The notes under the pieces were generated by a model. It was not told the origin of the DNA. It worked only from the letters and a program-made list of their open reading frames with translations, and did no database searches. Made by a program: the position numbers and the translations under genes. A stretch of 64,000 nucleotides of DNA from Echinarachnius parma. Lineage: Eukaryota; Echinodermata; Echinoidea; Clypeasteroida; Echinarachniidae. Location: the NCBI GenBank assembly GCA_037951105.1, contig JBAMJV010007766.1, positions 21,954 to 85,953 on the forward strand, read 5' to 3'. Positions 12,601-24,900 of the stretch are shown here, one piece after another. How positions within the stretch are numbered: the first letter of the stretch is position 1; each line of letters opens with the position of its first letter.

Positions 12601-15600
12601 TTCATCACTTTTTGCACACGTCAACAAAGTTACTAGATCCCTTTAACCCTTGAAATTACAAAAAATGCCTCTGAAAATCAACCTCCTTTTAATAATCTGA
12701 CTTAGAGTTTAATGCAAAATGAGTGTTGACCAAATGCAGGTACGTAAGCTTGGAAACGAGCCTCCCAAAATACAATTTTTACTATATTCCCCTGGATATT
12801 ATGAGATGGAGAGTCAGTAGAGGGGCTGAGCTTATTTAAAGGGTACCACCACCCAAAAATAATATTCTTAGAAATAAAAGGTAACACTTTTACTAGTCCA
12901 TTCCACCAACAAGTTCAGACAAATTTGTTTCGGGAAAAATTATATAATTGGAAAAAAGCATCACCATGCTACAACATGTGTTCATGGGTCTGCATACGAA
13001 GACTACCTTTTGTCTAGGATGAACGCATCATCCGCTATTCTATTGTCTCCAAACGTACGCGCATACGGAATCATGAGGCCATAATGGTTCCTTGAGTAGT
13101 GGTAATTAATTGCATTGTTTATGAATTACACAACCCTTTGCAAGTGTTGAGCATCTATTTGATATCACACAATGGTACCTAAACATATATAATTATGTGT
13201 TGTTCTTTGCCTGGTGGTCCCCTTTAATGATCCTAGCAGAATTGTCATCAATGGCCCCCAAAATAGATATCATAATCACATGAACTTGTGCCAGTGACAC
13301 AATGTTTATTTCTGATAAATGACATAATGTCCTACTGAGCAATGTTAACAACAGAGTCATGCATGCCCAGAACACATGGTAGTAAAAGGAAGAAAAAAAG
13401 AAGAAAAAACCTCCATAAATGAACATTACGGGTACTTTGCGTTATTACTGGTTGTTGAAGAAGCTTAAAGGGAAAGGTTCTCCTGGAAAAGATTTACTCT
13501 CATAGTGCTGCTACATATAATTGTGTTAACATATACAATTCCCTTCTGTTGTAATAATTAATTGTGGTTGTTATATTCTGTGGGATAAAGTAAAGTTGTT
13601 ACAGTAGTATTCCAAAATAATTTTCTCTATGAAATTAGTATTGATCGCTTAGTTTGGCAGACTCGTGCAATCACATGTGACTTAGTGGCTTCTTTTAGAG
13701 GGTTTACCAGCCATGTAATTTTCACCTTTATATGTGACCTTACACCACAAAACGACCTATAAGTCGGGAAAAATGATTTTGCTGATTTTCATATAACATT
13801 GAAATAGAAGTCATTACCTTTAAAATGGTATATAATTTGTCATATTTGGACTAAGCAAACCCTTTGAAAATGAATGCCAAAGATATGGAATATGGCTGAT
13901 GCATTTTTAAAACAAGGGAGAAAAGGGCTGCTTAAAAGATCTGTGCCTATTCATGGGCTGTAATAAGATCACATTTCTTAGATGAAAAATGTATATTTAA
14001 ACATGATTTCTGACGCTCAAAATTTTCCAGAAGGTAGATTATAATATTCTTGTTCAGGACACACCAACATCCTAAATCCCATATTTTAAACAAAATTGGA
14101 CTATTTTAGCTAATAAAAGAGAAACTACCACAGCGACATAACGGTTGTTTTGTGGTGTAGGGTCACATATGGGAAGTTCAACCTAGAAAATATGTTCTTA
14201 TGAAATTAAAAGAATCGTCAGAAAGAAAATTAAAACAATGGCCATTAACTTCATGGAACTTTGACGCTATCTTTTGAACTGCATGTCATTCATGAGGTAC
14301 ACAAAATTATCTTGTGCATTTAAAATGTTTTCCAAGTTTCATGTATTGAGTTGGTAGTCACATATTATCATTGCTGTCATGATTAGTGTATTTAGTTCAC
14401 CTTTTAGGCATGTGTGTTCTGTGGCCCGTTTCATAAAACTCTTGCAATTGTTGTAAGTGACCAATTATTGTAACTAGTAGGTCAACAACCAATCAGCATT
14501 GAGGATTTCAGCTGTTGCCTTGGTAGTTACAATAATTGGACAACTACTTACAACAATTGCAAGAGTTTTATGAAACTGGCCACTGAAGTGTAACCTATAC
14601 CTGGGATATATTGTGTAATTTCATACATGTAGGTATATCTATGTACCTTTAAAAGTACACTATTTCAGTCGTTTTATAGCCCACATATAGTTATATGACG
14701 GGTATAATAAAACAGCAGTAGGACGGAAAAAGGGTATAACATCTTGTGATCTCATTGTCATGTGATCCACCCATTCATGAGTAAATCTATAAATATTAAT
14801 GTCCCAGCTACCAGGAGAAAAATTATAGTTCCAAGTTCTAATTCAAACTTCCACACTCGCTAAAATTAGTCTTGTAGTTACTATGTTTCATGTAGTATGT
14901 GTAAGAGTTGACCAATCCAATAGTGACTTTACTATACTAGTTACGGTTCTTCCATCACATTCTGTTTTTATATTTGTTTTTTAGATATTATAAATTTGAG
15001 TAGTCCTGACCATTCAACCAGTTCTCTACAAGTTTTTGAAATCCCCTAAGTGTCAATTACGGGACAAACCAGGCTTCTGTAGGCAAAGGATTAAATGAAG
15101 AAAGGAATTGTGGACTAAAAACTCCTAACGTGGATATGATTACTTGGGCAATGCAAGACATTATTTTTTCTTTGCGGTCCTGTTGAGCATGTAAAATTTT
15201 AGTGGCCCCAATCCTGGATCCAAAAAATCCTGGCTACCTAAAAAAGAAAAACATATTTTTATATTTGGTTTAATATTGAGCAGATTTTAAATTATGAATC
15301 AAATTTTGGTTACAGAAGCTAACTGTACCTGGCTCAAGGTTTGCGGGCTAGTGTTAGTTTTAAGTCCTGTTTTTTTAAATTAGGAGTTGGCATTTTTGTT
15401 GGTAATAGAAGTGAATCCTGAGAGTGATTTTTGTTTGTTTGAGAGGATTCCCATAACTGTTGTTCAGCTTTAAAGTTGACTTTGTCAAATTCAAGCAAAA
15501 TCACTTGGAGCTATCACACTTGTCTTGTACCTTGCTGTTTGTGCTTATAAATGGTAACATCCTCCTGACTGAAATGGATATTGATTTTTCAAATGTCTCC

Positions 15601-18600
15601 CTAAATGTATGGAGATATTTCAGATTGAATGGAAAATCGTTCCAGAATGCTTTATAACGATTGTAGTATTAAAATGTATCAGAATTTGGATACTTTACCA
15701 TTAATGTTATCAAAATTTGCATACCTAGCGCAAATGATTCGGGATAAAGGGGATAAAACTTGACATTAATTTTCACCCTTTTTCACGAGATAAACATTGT
15801 TGCTTTTATTTGATAACATCGCATATTATTCTGAAGATTCTTACAATGATATTGGTATACATGTACATGTTTTATTGAAATCTCAAATATCTCTTTTGGA
15901 AAAAAAATCATATTAAGTAAATGGATCACTGTGACAGTGTGTATGCATAAATGCATACATGTAGTGTCTGCTAGTAGTTTTATTGTATGCATGCACGTTT
16001 TGATCCAGGGAGATTTCAGAAATTGGTTTCAATTACAAAAATTAGCCTGTCAATTTGTAAATGGGATAAATTTGTAAAAACTGGAGCAAGATAAGAATAT
16101 TTTGGAGCCTCAGGATATTTCTCAATCGTTTTGCTTTGGCTTGAATTTCGTGGTTTTTAGCTCACCTGAGCCAAAGGCTCAGGTGAGCTATTGTGATCGC
16201 TTTTTGTCCGTCGTCCGTCGTCCGTCGTGCGTCGTGCGTCGTCCGTCGTGCGTCGTCCGTCGTCCGTAAACTTTTTACATTTTAATCTTCTTCTCCAGAA
16301 CCAATGATCGGATTCCAACCAAACTTGGCAGGAATCATATTTAGGGGTAGAGGAACCAAAGTTGCTAAAATGGTGGGCGTGGCCCCCAGGGGGGCCCTGG
16401 GGGAGGGCACCAAATGTAAAAAATATGTAAATTTTAAACATCTTCTTCTCAAGATCCAGAAGTATGACAGACCTGATATTTCATATTTAGATGCCTCTAT
16501 TGATGAAGAATGAAAGTTGTTCACAAGATTTTTGTGGGTGGTCCCATAAGGGCCCTGTGGGCGTAACAGTTTTTTTGGGGGCCCTACCATAGGCAATATA
16601 CATTTTCATCTTCTTCTCCAGAATCAATGATTAGATTCCAACCAAACATGGCAGGAATCATCTTTAGGGGTAGAGGAACCAAAGTTGCTAAAATGGTGGG
16701 CGTGGCCCCCAGGGGGGCCCTGGAGGAGGGCACCAAGTGTAAAAAATATGTAAATTTTAAACATCTTCTTCTCAAGATCCAGAAGTATGACAGACCTGAT
16801 ATTTCATATGTAGATGCCTCTATTGATGAAGAATGAAAGTTGTTCACAAGATTTTTGTGGGTGGCCCCACAAGGGCCCTGTGGGCGTAACAGTTTTTTTG
16901 GGGGCCCTACCATAGGAAATATACATTTTCATCTTCTTCTCCAGAACCAATGATTAGATTCCAACCAAACATGGCAGGAATCATCCTTAGGGGTAGAGGA
17001 ATCGAAGTTGCTAAAATGGTGGGCGTGGCCCTCAGGGGGGCCCTGGGGGAGGGCACCAAGTGTAAAAAATATGTTAATTTTAAATATCTTCTTCTCAAGA
17101 TCCAGAAGTATGACAGACCTGATATTTCATATTTAGATGCCTCTATTGATGAAGAATGAAAGTTGTTCACAAGATTTTTGTGGGTGGCCCCATAAGGGTC
17201 CTGTGGGCGTAACAGTTTTTTGGGGGGTCCTACCATAGGAAATATACATTTTCATCTTCTTCTCCAGAATCAATGATTAGATTCCAACCAAACATGGCAG
17301 GAATCATCTTTAGGGGTAGAGGAACCAAAGTTGCTAAAATGGTGGGCGTGGCCCCCAGGGGGGCCCTGGAGGAGGGCACCAAGTGTAAAAAATATGTAAA
17401 TTTTAAACATCTTCTTCTCAAGATCCAGAAGTATGACAGACCTGATATTTCATATGTAGATGCCTCTATTGATGAAGAATGAAAGTTGTTCACAAGATGT
17501 TTTTGGGTGGCCCCATAAGGGCCCTGTGGGGGTAACATTTTTTTGGGGGCCCTACCATAGGAAATATGCATTTTCATCTTCTTCTCAAGAACCAATGATT
17601 GGATTCCAACCAAACTTGACAGGAATCATCCTTAGGGGTAGAGGAACAAAATGTGCTATAATGGTGGGCGTAGCCCCCAGGGGGCCCTGGGGGAGGGGAC
17701 TGAGTGTAAAAAATATGTAAATTTTAAAAATCTTCTTCTCAAGATCTAAAAGTATGACAGACCTGATATTTCACATTTAGATGCCTCTATTGATGAAGAA
17801 TGAAAATTGTTCACAAGATTTTTGTGGGTGGCACCATAAGGGACCTGTGGGGTAACAATATTTTTGAGGCCCTACCATAGGAAATATGCATTTTCATCTT
17901 CTTCTCAAGAACCAATGATTGGATTCTAACCAAACTTGACATCCTTAGGGGTAGAGGAACAAAAGTTGCTAAAATGGTGGATGTGACTGCCAAGGGGGCC
18001 CTAGGGGAGGGCACCTAGTGTAAAAATATGTACATTTTTAAACATCCTTCTTTTCAAGATACAGAAGTATTAAAGACCTGATATTTGGTTTATAGATGCC
18101 TCTTTTGAAAAAGAATGAAAGTTCATGACATTTCTTTCGATGGCCCCTGAGGGGTTCTGTGGGGGTAATATGTTGGGAGGGGGGGGGGGGGGGGACTTCC
18201 AAGAGAAATTAACATTTTTGTCTTTTTCTTCCAATTGAATAATTATATGTCAACCAAAGTTTGTTGAAATCACTCAAGTAAACCAACTCCACCATTTACA
18301 GTTCAGTAAAAGCCTATACTAATGATACCTCCCATTTCACTTCTATTTATACCCTGTTGTAGAATCCAGAAGCAAACTTTACAAACCAATCAAATACTTT
18401 CCCGCTAAAATGAACCAATCACATCATTTCCCGCCAATATGCTAATTACCGATATCAGACACTTATTAGACATGCACACATTTTTAACTTTCTCTTTGTT
18501 TTGGGATCCTGTTGCAATCTTTATGACCAATCAAATTTCCCCAGCTATGCAAATGAGAATAAATTCCCCCTTGAACACCTAAACTTTTACATTACATTGC

Positions 18601-18887
18601 CTGCAGACCAACTAACAAGCACCTGGTTATCCTTCTCTTGCTCTCAGCCAATCACCATTCTCCCAAATATGCAAATAAATATGCTAATAGGAAACCCAGA
18701 CACTTGTTTACATCTAGGACCATGTTTTGACCCAAATCTTTCTATTTATAGCATGTGTTTTCATGTTTTGATGTTTTCATGCTTGACCTTGTTAGCAGCT
18801 TTCATTGCTAGTACCATTCACACTGCCCAAATAGTTATGATTATTTAGGTTGCAATTCATTATTTTTTTTGTTATTATTTTTATTTA

Positions 18888-18924
<37 letters not shown>

Positions 18925-21900
18925 GGCGGTTTTGTGCGTGAAAATAGTAGTTCGGATTATTTATGAAAATAAGTATGATTCAAATCATCATGTGCAATAC
19001 ACTTTTGGTGTATCTTTTTGCAAGTGGTGTTTGTGTGTGTGAACAGTGTAAATTGTATCAGTTTTCATATCCAACATGCAAAATGCATGCTTACAGTATC
19101 TTCAGCACTCGGTCAATGGATGGGTGCGGAATAGTTACATGTAGGTCAAAGTTTGGTCCAGTTGCTCATGTGCATTTTGATTTAAAAATCGTACAATCCA
19201 GCAGGTTGTGAGGTGTTTTTTTTGCCTGTGTGAACATGCAAGAAACATACTTTTTTTAATGACCCAGCACAATTAAATGAATTAAATAACCTTACTTACT
19301 GGGATAGTTAGAATCAAACTCTAAAATTAACCAGCCTTTCGGTGGTCTAGTGGTTTCACAGCATTCCATTTGGACACTCAGTTGCATTGTGCTTTTTCGA
19401 CTGTTAGAGACCAGAGAATAAAATGATGCTATTAAATTAACCCATTGGAATTAAATGAATATAAAATATGCAAAAAAATAATCATGATTTGAAGCAACAT
19501 GCAATTGTTACTTTTTAGCATGTGTGAATGCCCCTATTGTATCATTGATGTTTTCTAGGTCACATTTTGTTTTTGTTTTATTTTCTTTCTGTTATATGCA
19601 TTTACTACTTATTCAACAATTCTAGCTTAAATTTTGCACAGAGGTATATACTCCTTTAATTATCTTTAGGGAGGGGATCCAAAGTTGCTAAAATGGTAGA
19701 TGAAGAATGAAAGTTGTTTGTGCATTTTGGTGTTCCTTCAAAAGATGATCAAATGATCAAATCATACCGAACCTAGCTGTAATCCCATCAAGGACGAGAG
19801 CTATTTTAAGGCACAATTGATCATTGTTTTCCTCTACAAATTGGCAACTCCTAAATTTCATCGACGGATCAATGGCATAAAAATAGGTGGAAAATATTAA
19901 GTAATAACCATTTAAGACAAATATAGTGACTTTGCCGCAAAGATGCCAATTTGAACACAAATATATCTGTTTCACAAATACATGTATCACAATGTGTTGC
20001 CAATTTGAGGATTTTTTCTAAATTATAGTTATTTACACAATAATAAAAATCATTAAAACATAACTAAAGCAGGTAGAGTAACAAAATAGGGCTCTAAAAA
20101 TAAAGGAATTTATGCTCTTTCTTCCTGTACACCTCACATAACTAGTCTTATTCTTACCTAGCTGCATGGAACCCAAGAATGGCTCGTAGGAAATGTGAAA
20201 TGAATTTCAAATATTTTCTTCTCCACATCAACAAGTATTACAATCTGGACATTTTGTAACATGTAGGTATCTATATACCCTAAATCTCCGTGTATAAGGC
20301 GCACTTTTTTCCGTCGGAAACAAATAGAAAAAGTTGGGGGTGCGCCTTATACACAGGTACAGCAACAAAAAAAAATATATAAGATAGGTAAAAAATAGGT
20401 AAAAAATTCAAGTTTATTAAGCAAATTACTAATGAATATTCATACATTCATGAGCAGCAGTACTCATTATATATGCAATTATCTAATAATTAACAATTTG
20501 TTATAAATTTTTCTCATAATTGAAGATCTTTGTAAGTAAGTGTCCCAAAACAAAATTTCTTTTTTTTAGAAAGTAGGGGGTGCGCCTTATACACGAGTGC
20601 GCCGTACACACGGAGATTTACGGTAAATGACAATGCAAGTTGTCATATCGCAGAATGGCCCCATAGGGTCCCTATGTGAGTGGGGTTAATATGCTGAAGT
20701 GGTCAGTGGCTGGTGAAATGTGTTAAGCTTTGTCTTATATGTGTGTCTGTCTTTTTTTATGATTCACCCAAACATTATGGTAAATCATAATGTTAGGTAC
20801 AGGGGATCAAAAGTTATTGATTAAATAGTACATCACATTATAGATTTTGGCATGATTTCAACTGATTTCATATCTTCTGAGGGTGCCAGAGAGAACATGC
20901 GCCAGATGTGAATTGATTGACCTCAGGTGAGCGTCGTGCCCCCCTGGGGCTCTTGTTCTAGCTAGTAATATTCATTAGATTTGGTTTGACTTGAGTCTTG
21001 TCACTGAAAATGTTTACATTTTGCAAGGAAGGACTTTTTCCTCACTATTAAGCCCACTAGGAGTTTGTTTTGAATATTTTAACACACATTTTTTCATAAG
21101 ATGTAAACTGCAGTTATGCTGGGCACTGAACACAAGGGGTAAATTTCCAGTGATAATGTGACAGCACTTTTAAAAACTCTATGACAATTTGATTTGTATA
21201 CATCACTCTATGCTGTGAGTCTATAGAAATGTGTGTTATGTTGTGCACTGCCCACAATTAGGGGGTCGGGTTTCCAAGAAAAATGTATAAAAGCACTTTT
21301 CTTTGTGACTTTGTCTTTTGTTTATAAAGTAATGAAAATTCAATTTTCATATTTAACATTTCCAGAGAAATTGTATTTGAAACCACCTGCTTTGTGACTA
21401 TTGGTAATTCCCAACATGTAAAACACATTATATATAGCCTGTAGCAGGATTTATTTTGGTTACTTCTTATGAGAATAATTTCAATTCCCATTGAAAATGT
21501 ATTTAAAAATCACCTGCTTCGTGACTTTGGGTATTTCCCACTAGTTACCAAAGATTTGATTTTCGTGTTTAGAGTTATCGTGGACACTAAGTTTCCCATT
21601 CAAAATGTAATTAAAAACACCTGTGTTTTAACCTAGGGTATTTCCAACTAGTTACTAAAGATTTGATTTTCATGTTTAACGCACTTACAGACCGTAGCTG
21701 TCCAAGTTATTTCTGGCACTTAATTTAAATTTCCAGATGTATTTAAAACCACCTGCTTTTTGACTTTGTATAATTTCTCAATAAGAATTGCTTATTTGTA
21801 TGCATCATGCTATAATAAATTCTGCTTTTCTGTGTTGGAAGGGGTGCATTGAACGTATGTAAGATAGAGTGAGCATAGTGGTTTAGTGGTAAGAGAGCTT

Positions 21901-24900
21901 ATCAAATACACATGAGGTCCCAGGTTCAATCCCTGGGGCCAGTCATACCAAAGACTTTTTTAAATGGTTCCTACAAATCACAAATTCCATAGACAAAGTA
22001 GAAAGCTTTATTAGAAATATTCAAAAGCTGTGTTGATTGTGTGCAGTGGCCAGTAATGCTACGTTTACACCATGTCCCCGGCGGCCACGGCAGCCCCGTT
22101 TGCCCAAAACGTAGTGTGCCGTGAGATTTTGACAAATTTTCCCTCTGTATTCAAGTTTTTTAGCTCACCTGAGCCAAAGGCTCAAGTGAGCTATTGTGAT
22201 CGCTTTTCGTCCGTCGTCCGTCGTCCGTCGTCCGTCGTCCGTCGTGCGTCGTGCGTCGTGCGTCGTCCGTCGTCCGTCGTCCGTAAACTTTTTACATTTT
22301 CATCTTCTTCTCCAGAACCAATGATCGGATTCCAACCAAACTTGGCAGGAATCATATTTAGGGGTAGAGGAACCAAAGTTGCTAAAATGGTGGGCGTGGC
22401 CCCCAGGGGGGCCCTGGGGGAGGGCACCAAATGTAAAAAATATGTAAATTTTAAACATCTTCTTCTCAAGATCCAGAAGTATGACAGACCTGATATTTCA
22501 TATTTAGATGCCTCTATTGATGAAGAATGAAAGTTGTTCACAAGATTTTTGTGGGTGGTCCCATAAGGGCCCTGTGGGCGTAACAGTTTTTTTGGGGGCC
22601 CTACCATAGGAAATATACATTTTCATCTTCTTCTCCAGAATCAATGATTAGATTCCAACCAAACATGGCAGGAATCATCTTTAGGGGTAGAGGAACCAAA
22701 GTTGCTAAAATGGTGGGCGTGGCCCCCAGGGGGGCCCTGGAGGAGGGCACCAAGTGTAAAAAATATGTAAATTTTAAACATCTTCTTCTCAAGATCCAGA
22801 AGTATGACAGACCTGATATTTCATATGTAGATGCCTCTATTGATGAAGAATGAAAGTTGTTCACAAGATTTTTGTGGGTGGCCCCACAAGGGCCCTGTGG
22901 GCGTAACAGTTTTTTTTGGGGCCCTACCATAGGAAATATACATTTTCATCTTCTTCTCCAGAACCAATGATTAGATTCCAACCAAACATGGCAGGAATCA
23001 TCCTTAGGGGTAGAGGAATCGAAGTTGCTAAAATGGTGGGCGTGGCCCTCAGGGGGGCCCTGGGGGAGGGCACCAAGTGTAAAAAATATGTTAATTTTAA
23101 ATATCTTCTTCTCAAGATCCAGAAGTATGACAGGCCATCGCAGAATGGCCCCATAGGGTCCCTATGTGAGTGGGGTTAATATGCTGAAGTGGTCAGTGGC
23201 TGGTGAAATGTGTTAAGCTTTGTCTTATATGTGTGTCTGTCTTTTTTTATGATTCACCCAAACATTATGGTAAATCATAATGTTAGGTACAGGGGATCAA
23301 AAGTTATTGATTAAATAGTACATCACATTATAGATTTTGGCATGATTTCAACTGATTTCATATCTTCTGAGGGTGCCAGAGAGAACATGCGCCAGATGTG
23401 AATTGATTGACCTCAAGTGAGCGTCGTGCCCCCCTGGGGCTCTTGTTTAGGTGTTGCCAAGTTTTCTCACGGTCTATCACGGTATCCGTGACGGGCCGAG
23501 GGGGGCCCTTCCCCCCACTGATGGTGCGTTTACACCATGTTCCTGGCAGCCACGGCAGCCCCGTTTCAGGCCACTGTGGACAAAACGGGATGGTCGTGAG
23601 ACAACGCAGGAGGACGGAATTGGCAAACGTGATTGCCGTGGATGCCGGGCCAGATTTTTAAACTGTCAAAAAAATTGCCACGGCAGTCACGGTGCGGATG
23701 AGAAGCCTAGCAGTCCATAGTAAAACGGGGTGAACGCAACAAAACGTGACAGTACGTAATAGGCCGTAACAAAACTTGGAGGCTTTCCGTAGTAGCTTGG
23801 GAAAGGACCGTGAAAGGTCGGGGAATGTCTTCCCTCCTACTACGGACAGCCTCCAAGTTTTGTTACGGCCTGTCATGTTTTGTTGCGTTCACCCTGTTTT
23901 ACTACGGCCTGCTAGGTTGCCGTGGCAAATTTGTTGACAGTTTAAAAATCTGGCCCGTCATACACGGCAGTCACGTTTGCCCATTCCGTCCCCCCGCGTT
24001 GTCTCACGTCCATCCCGTTTTGTCCACGGTGGCCTGAAAACGGGGCTGCCGTGGCCGCCGGGGACATGGTGTAAACATAGCATAAGCAGTATGATTTCTT
24101 ATCGCATGATGTCCAGTGGTCAAACAAAATATTATTCCGACTAAGAATATGTGAGTAATTATTTTATGTCAGGAACGATACAATGTATCTAGATAATTCA
24201 GTAACATTATATACCTGCCCATGGGTAATCAAGTATACACATGAACAGACAAGATTTGGTTAACTACCAGTTGATGTCCAGTGGTCAAAATATGTGTGAG
24301 TAATTATTTTATCTCACAAACATTTTGTGTTAACAATACAATGTATCTACTATCTAGATAATTCAGTAACACGACATACCTGCCCATGGGTAATCAAGTA
24401 TACACATGAACAGACAGGAATCAGTTAACCGCCATACAAAGAAAGATGTGAGATGGTGTGGGGACTACGGACCAGTGATGTATGTTAATGAAAAGGTGAA
24501 TGCACTATTCATGATAATGGAAGGTGAACAACTTTCGTGTTAGGGTGAATGAACTTTGCTTGGTCTGGACAGGTTGTTGGTGGTACCGTATGAATATATT
24601 TAAAACAGTTCTATTAATATCCTTTTGGCCCTGTTCTACAGTCTGACTTCTCTTAACCCTTTTACCACGGCAATAGATATACTGCTTCAATAGCTATATA
24701 CGAGATTATTTTACGGACCGGTCGAGTTACCCCACTGAGCGCGCACAAAAGAACCGATCGATATCTGGTTGACCATGGCATTGTATTCGCTTCTATTCAA
24801 CCTAGCGTGAGTTCGCTGGTCAAGTAGTTCACACAATAGAGGCGATCGATATGCATAGTATAGGGTAAGCGAAGTGAAATTCTGTCCGAAAACTATGTCT

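Larger units (their letters stand above)
16158..20957 (+). mobile_element. 4.8-kb repeat element, full-length copy with 323-bp internal array
   Basis: The 5' end is TTAGCTCACCTGAGCC with a perfect 31-nt hairpin (16159-16189). The 3' end is AGGTGAGCGTCGTGCCCCCC followed by TGGGGCTCTTGTT. Inside are a CGTCGTCCGT minisatellite (16200-16267), a 323-bp tandem array (16281-18200) and about 2.4 kb of single-copy-looking AT-rich sequence with a nested foldback at 20281-20620. The same two ends bound 22159-23447, which proves they belong to one element. There is no long open frame, so it is non-autonomous. The superfamily is unclear: no convincing target duplication, and ends do not match the Helitron rule well. 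Confidence 0.8.

Noticed and set aside
16304..17482. Identical 69-residue frames repeated along the 323-bp array, and 109-residue frames on the other strand
   Set aside because: Period 323 is not divisible by three, the frame shifts every unit, and changes do not favour synonymous sites. Repeat artefacts.
19321..19400. GGTGGTCTAGTGGTTTCACAG, tRNA box A-like
   Set aside because: No box B follows at the right distance and there is no cloverleaf.
16158..20957. Helitron assignment for the hairpin-ended element
   Set aside because: The hairpin is at the 5' end, not just before the 3' end, the 3' terminus is not clearly CTRR, and the target is not a clean A-T junction. Left unclassified.
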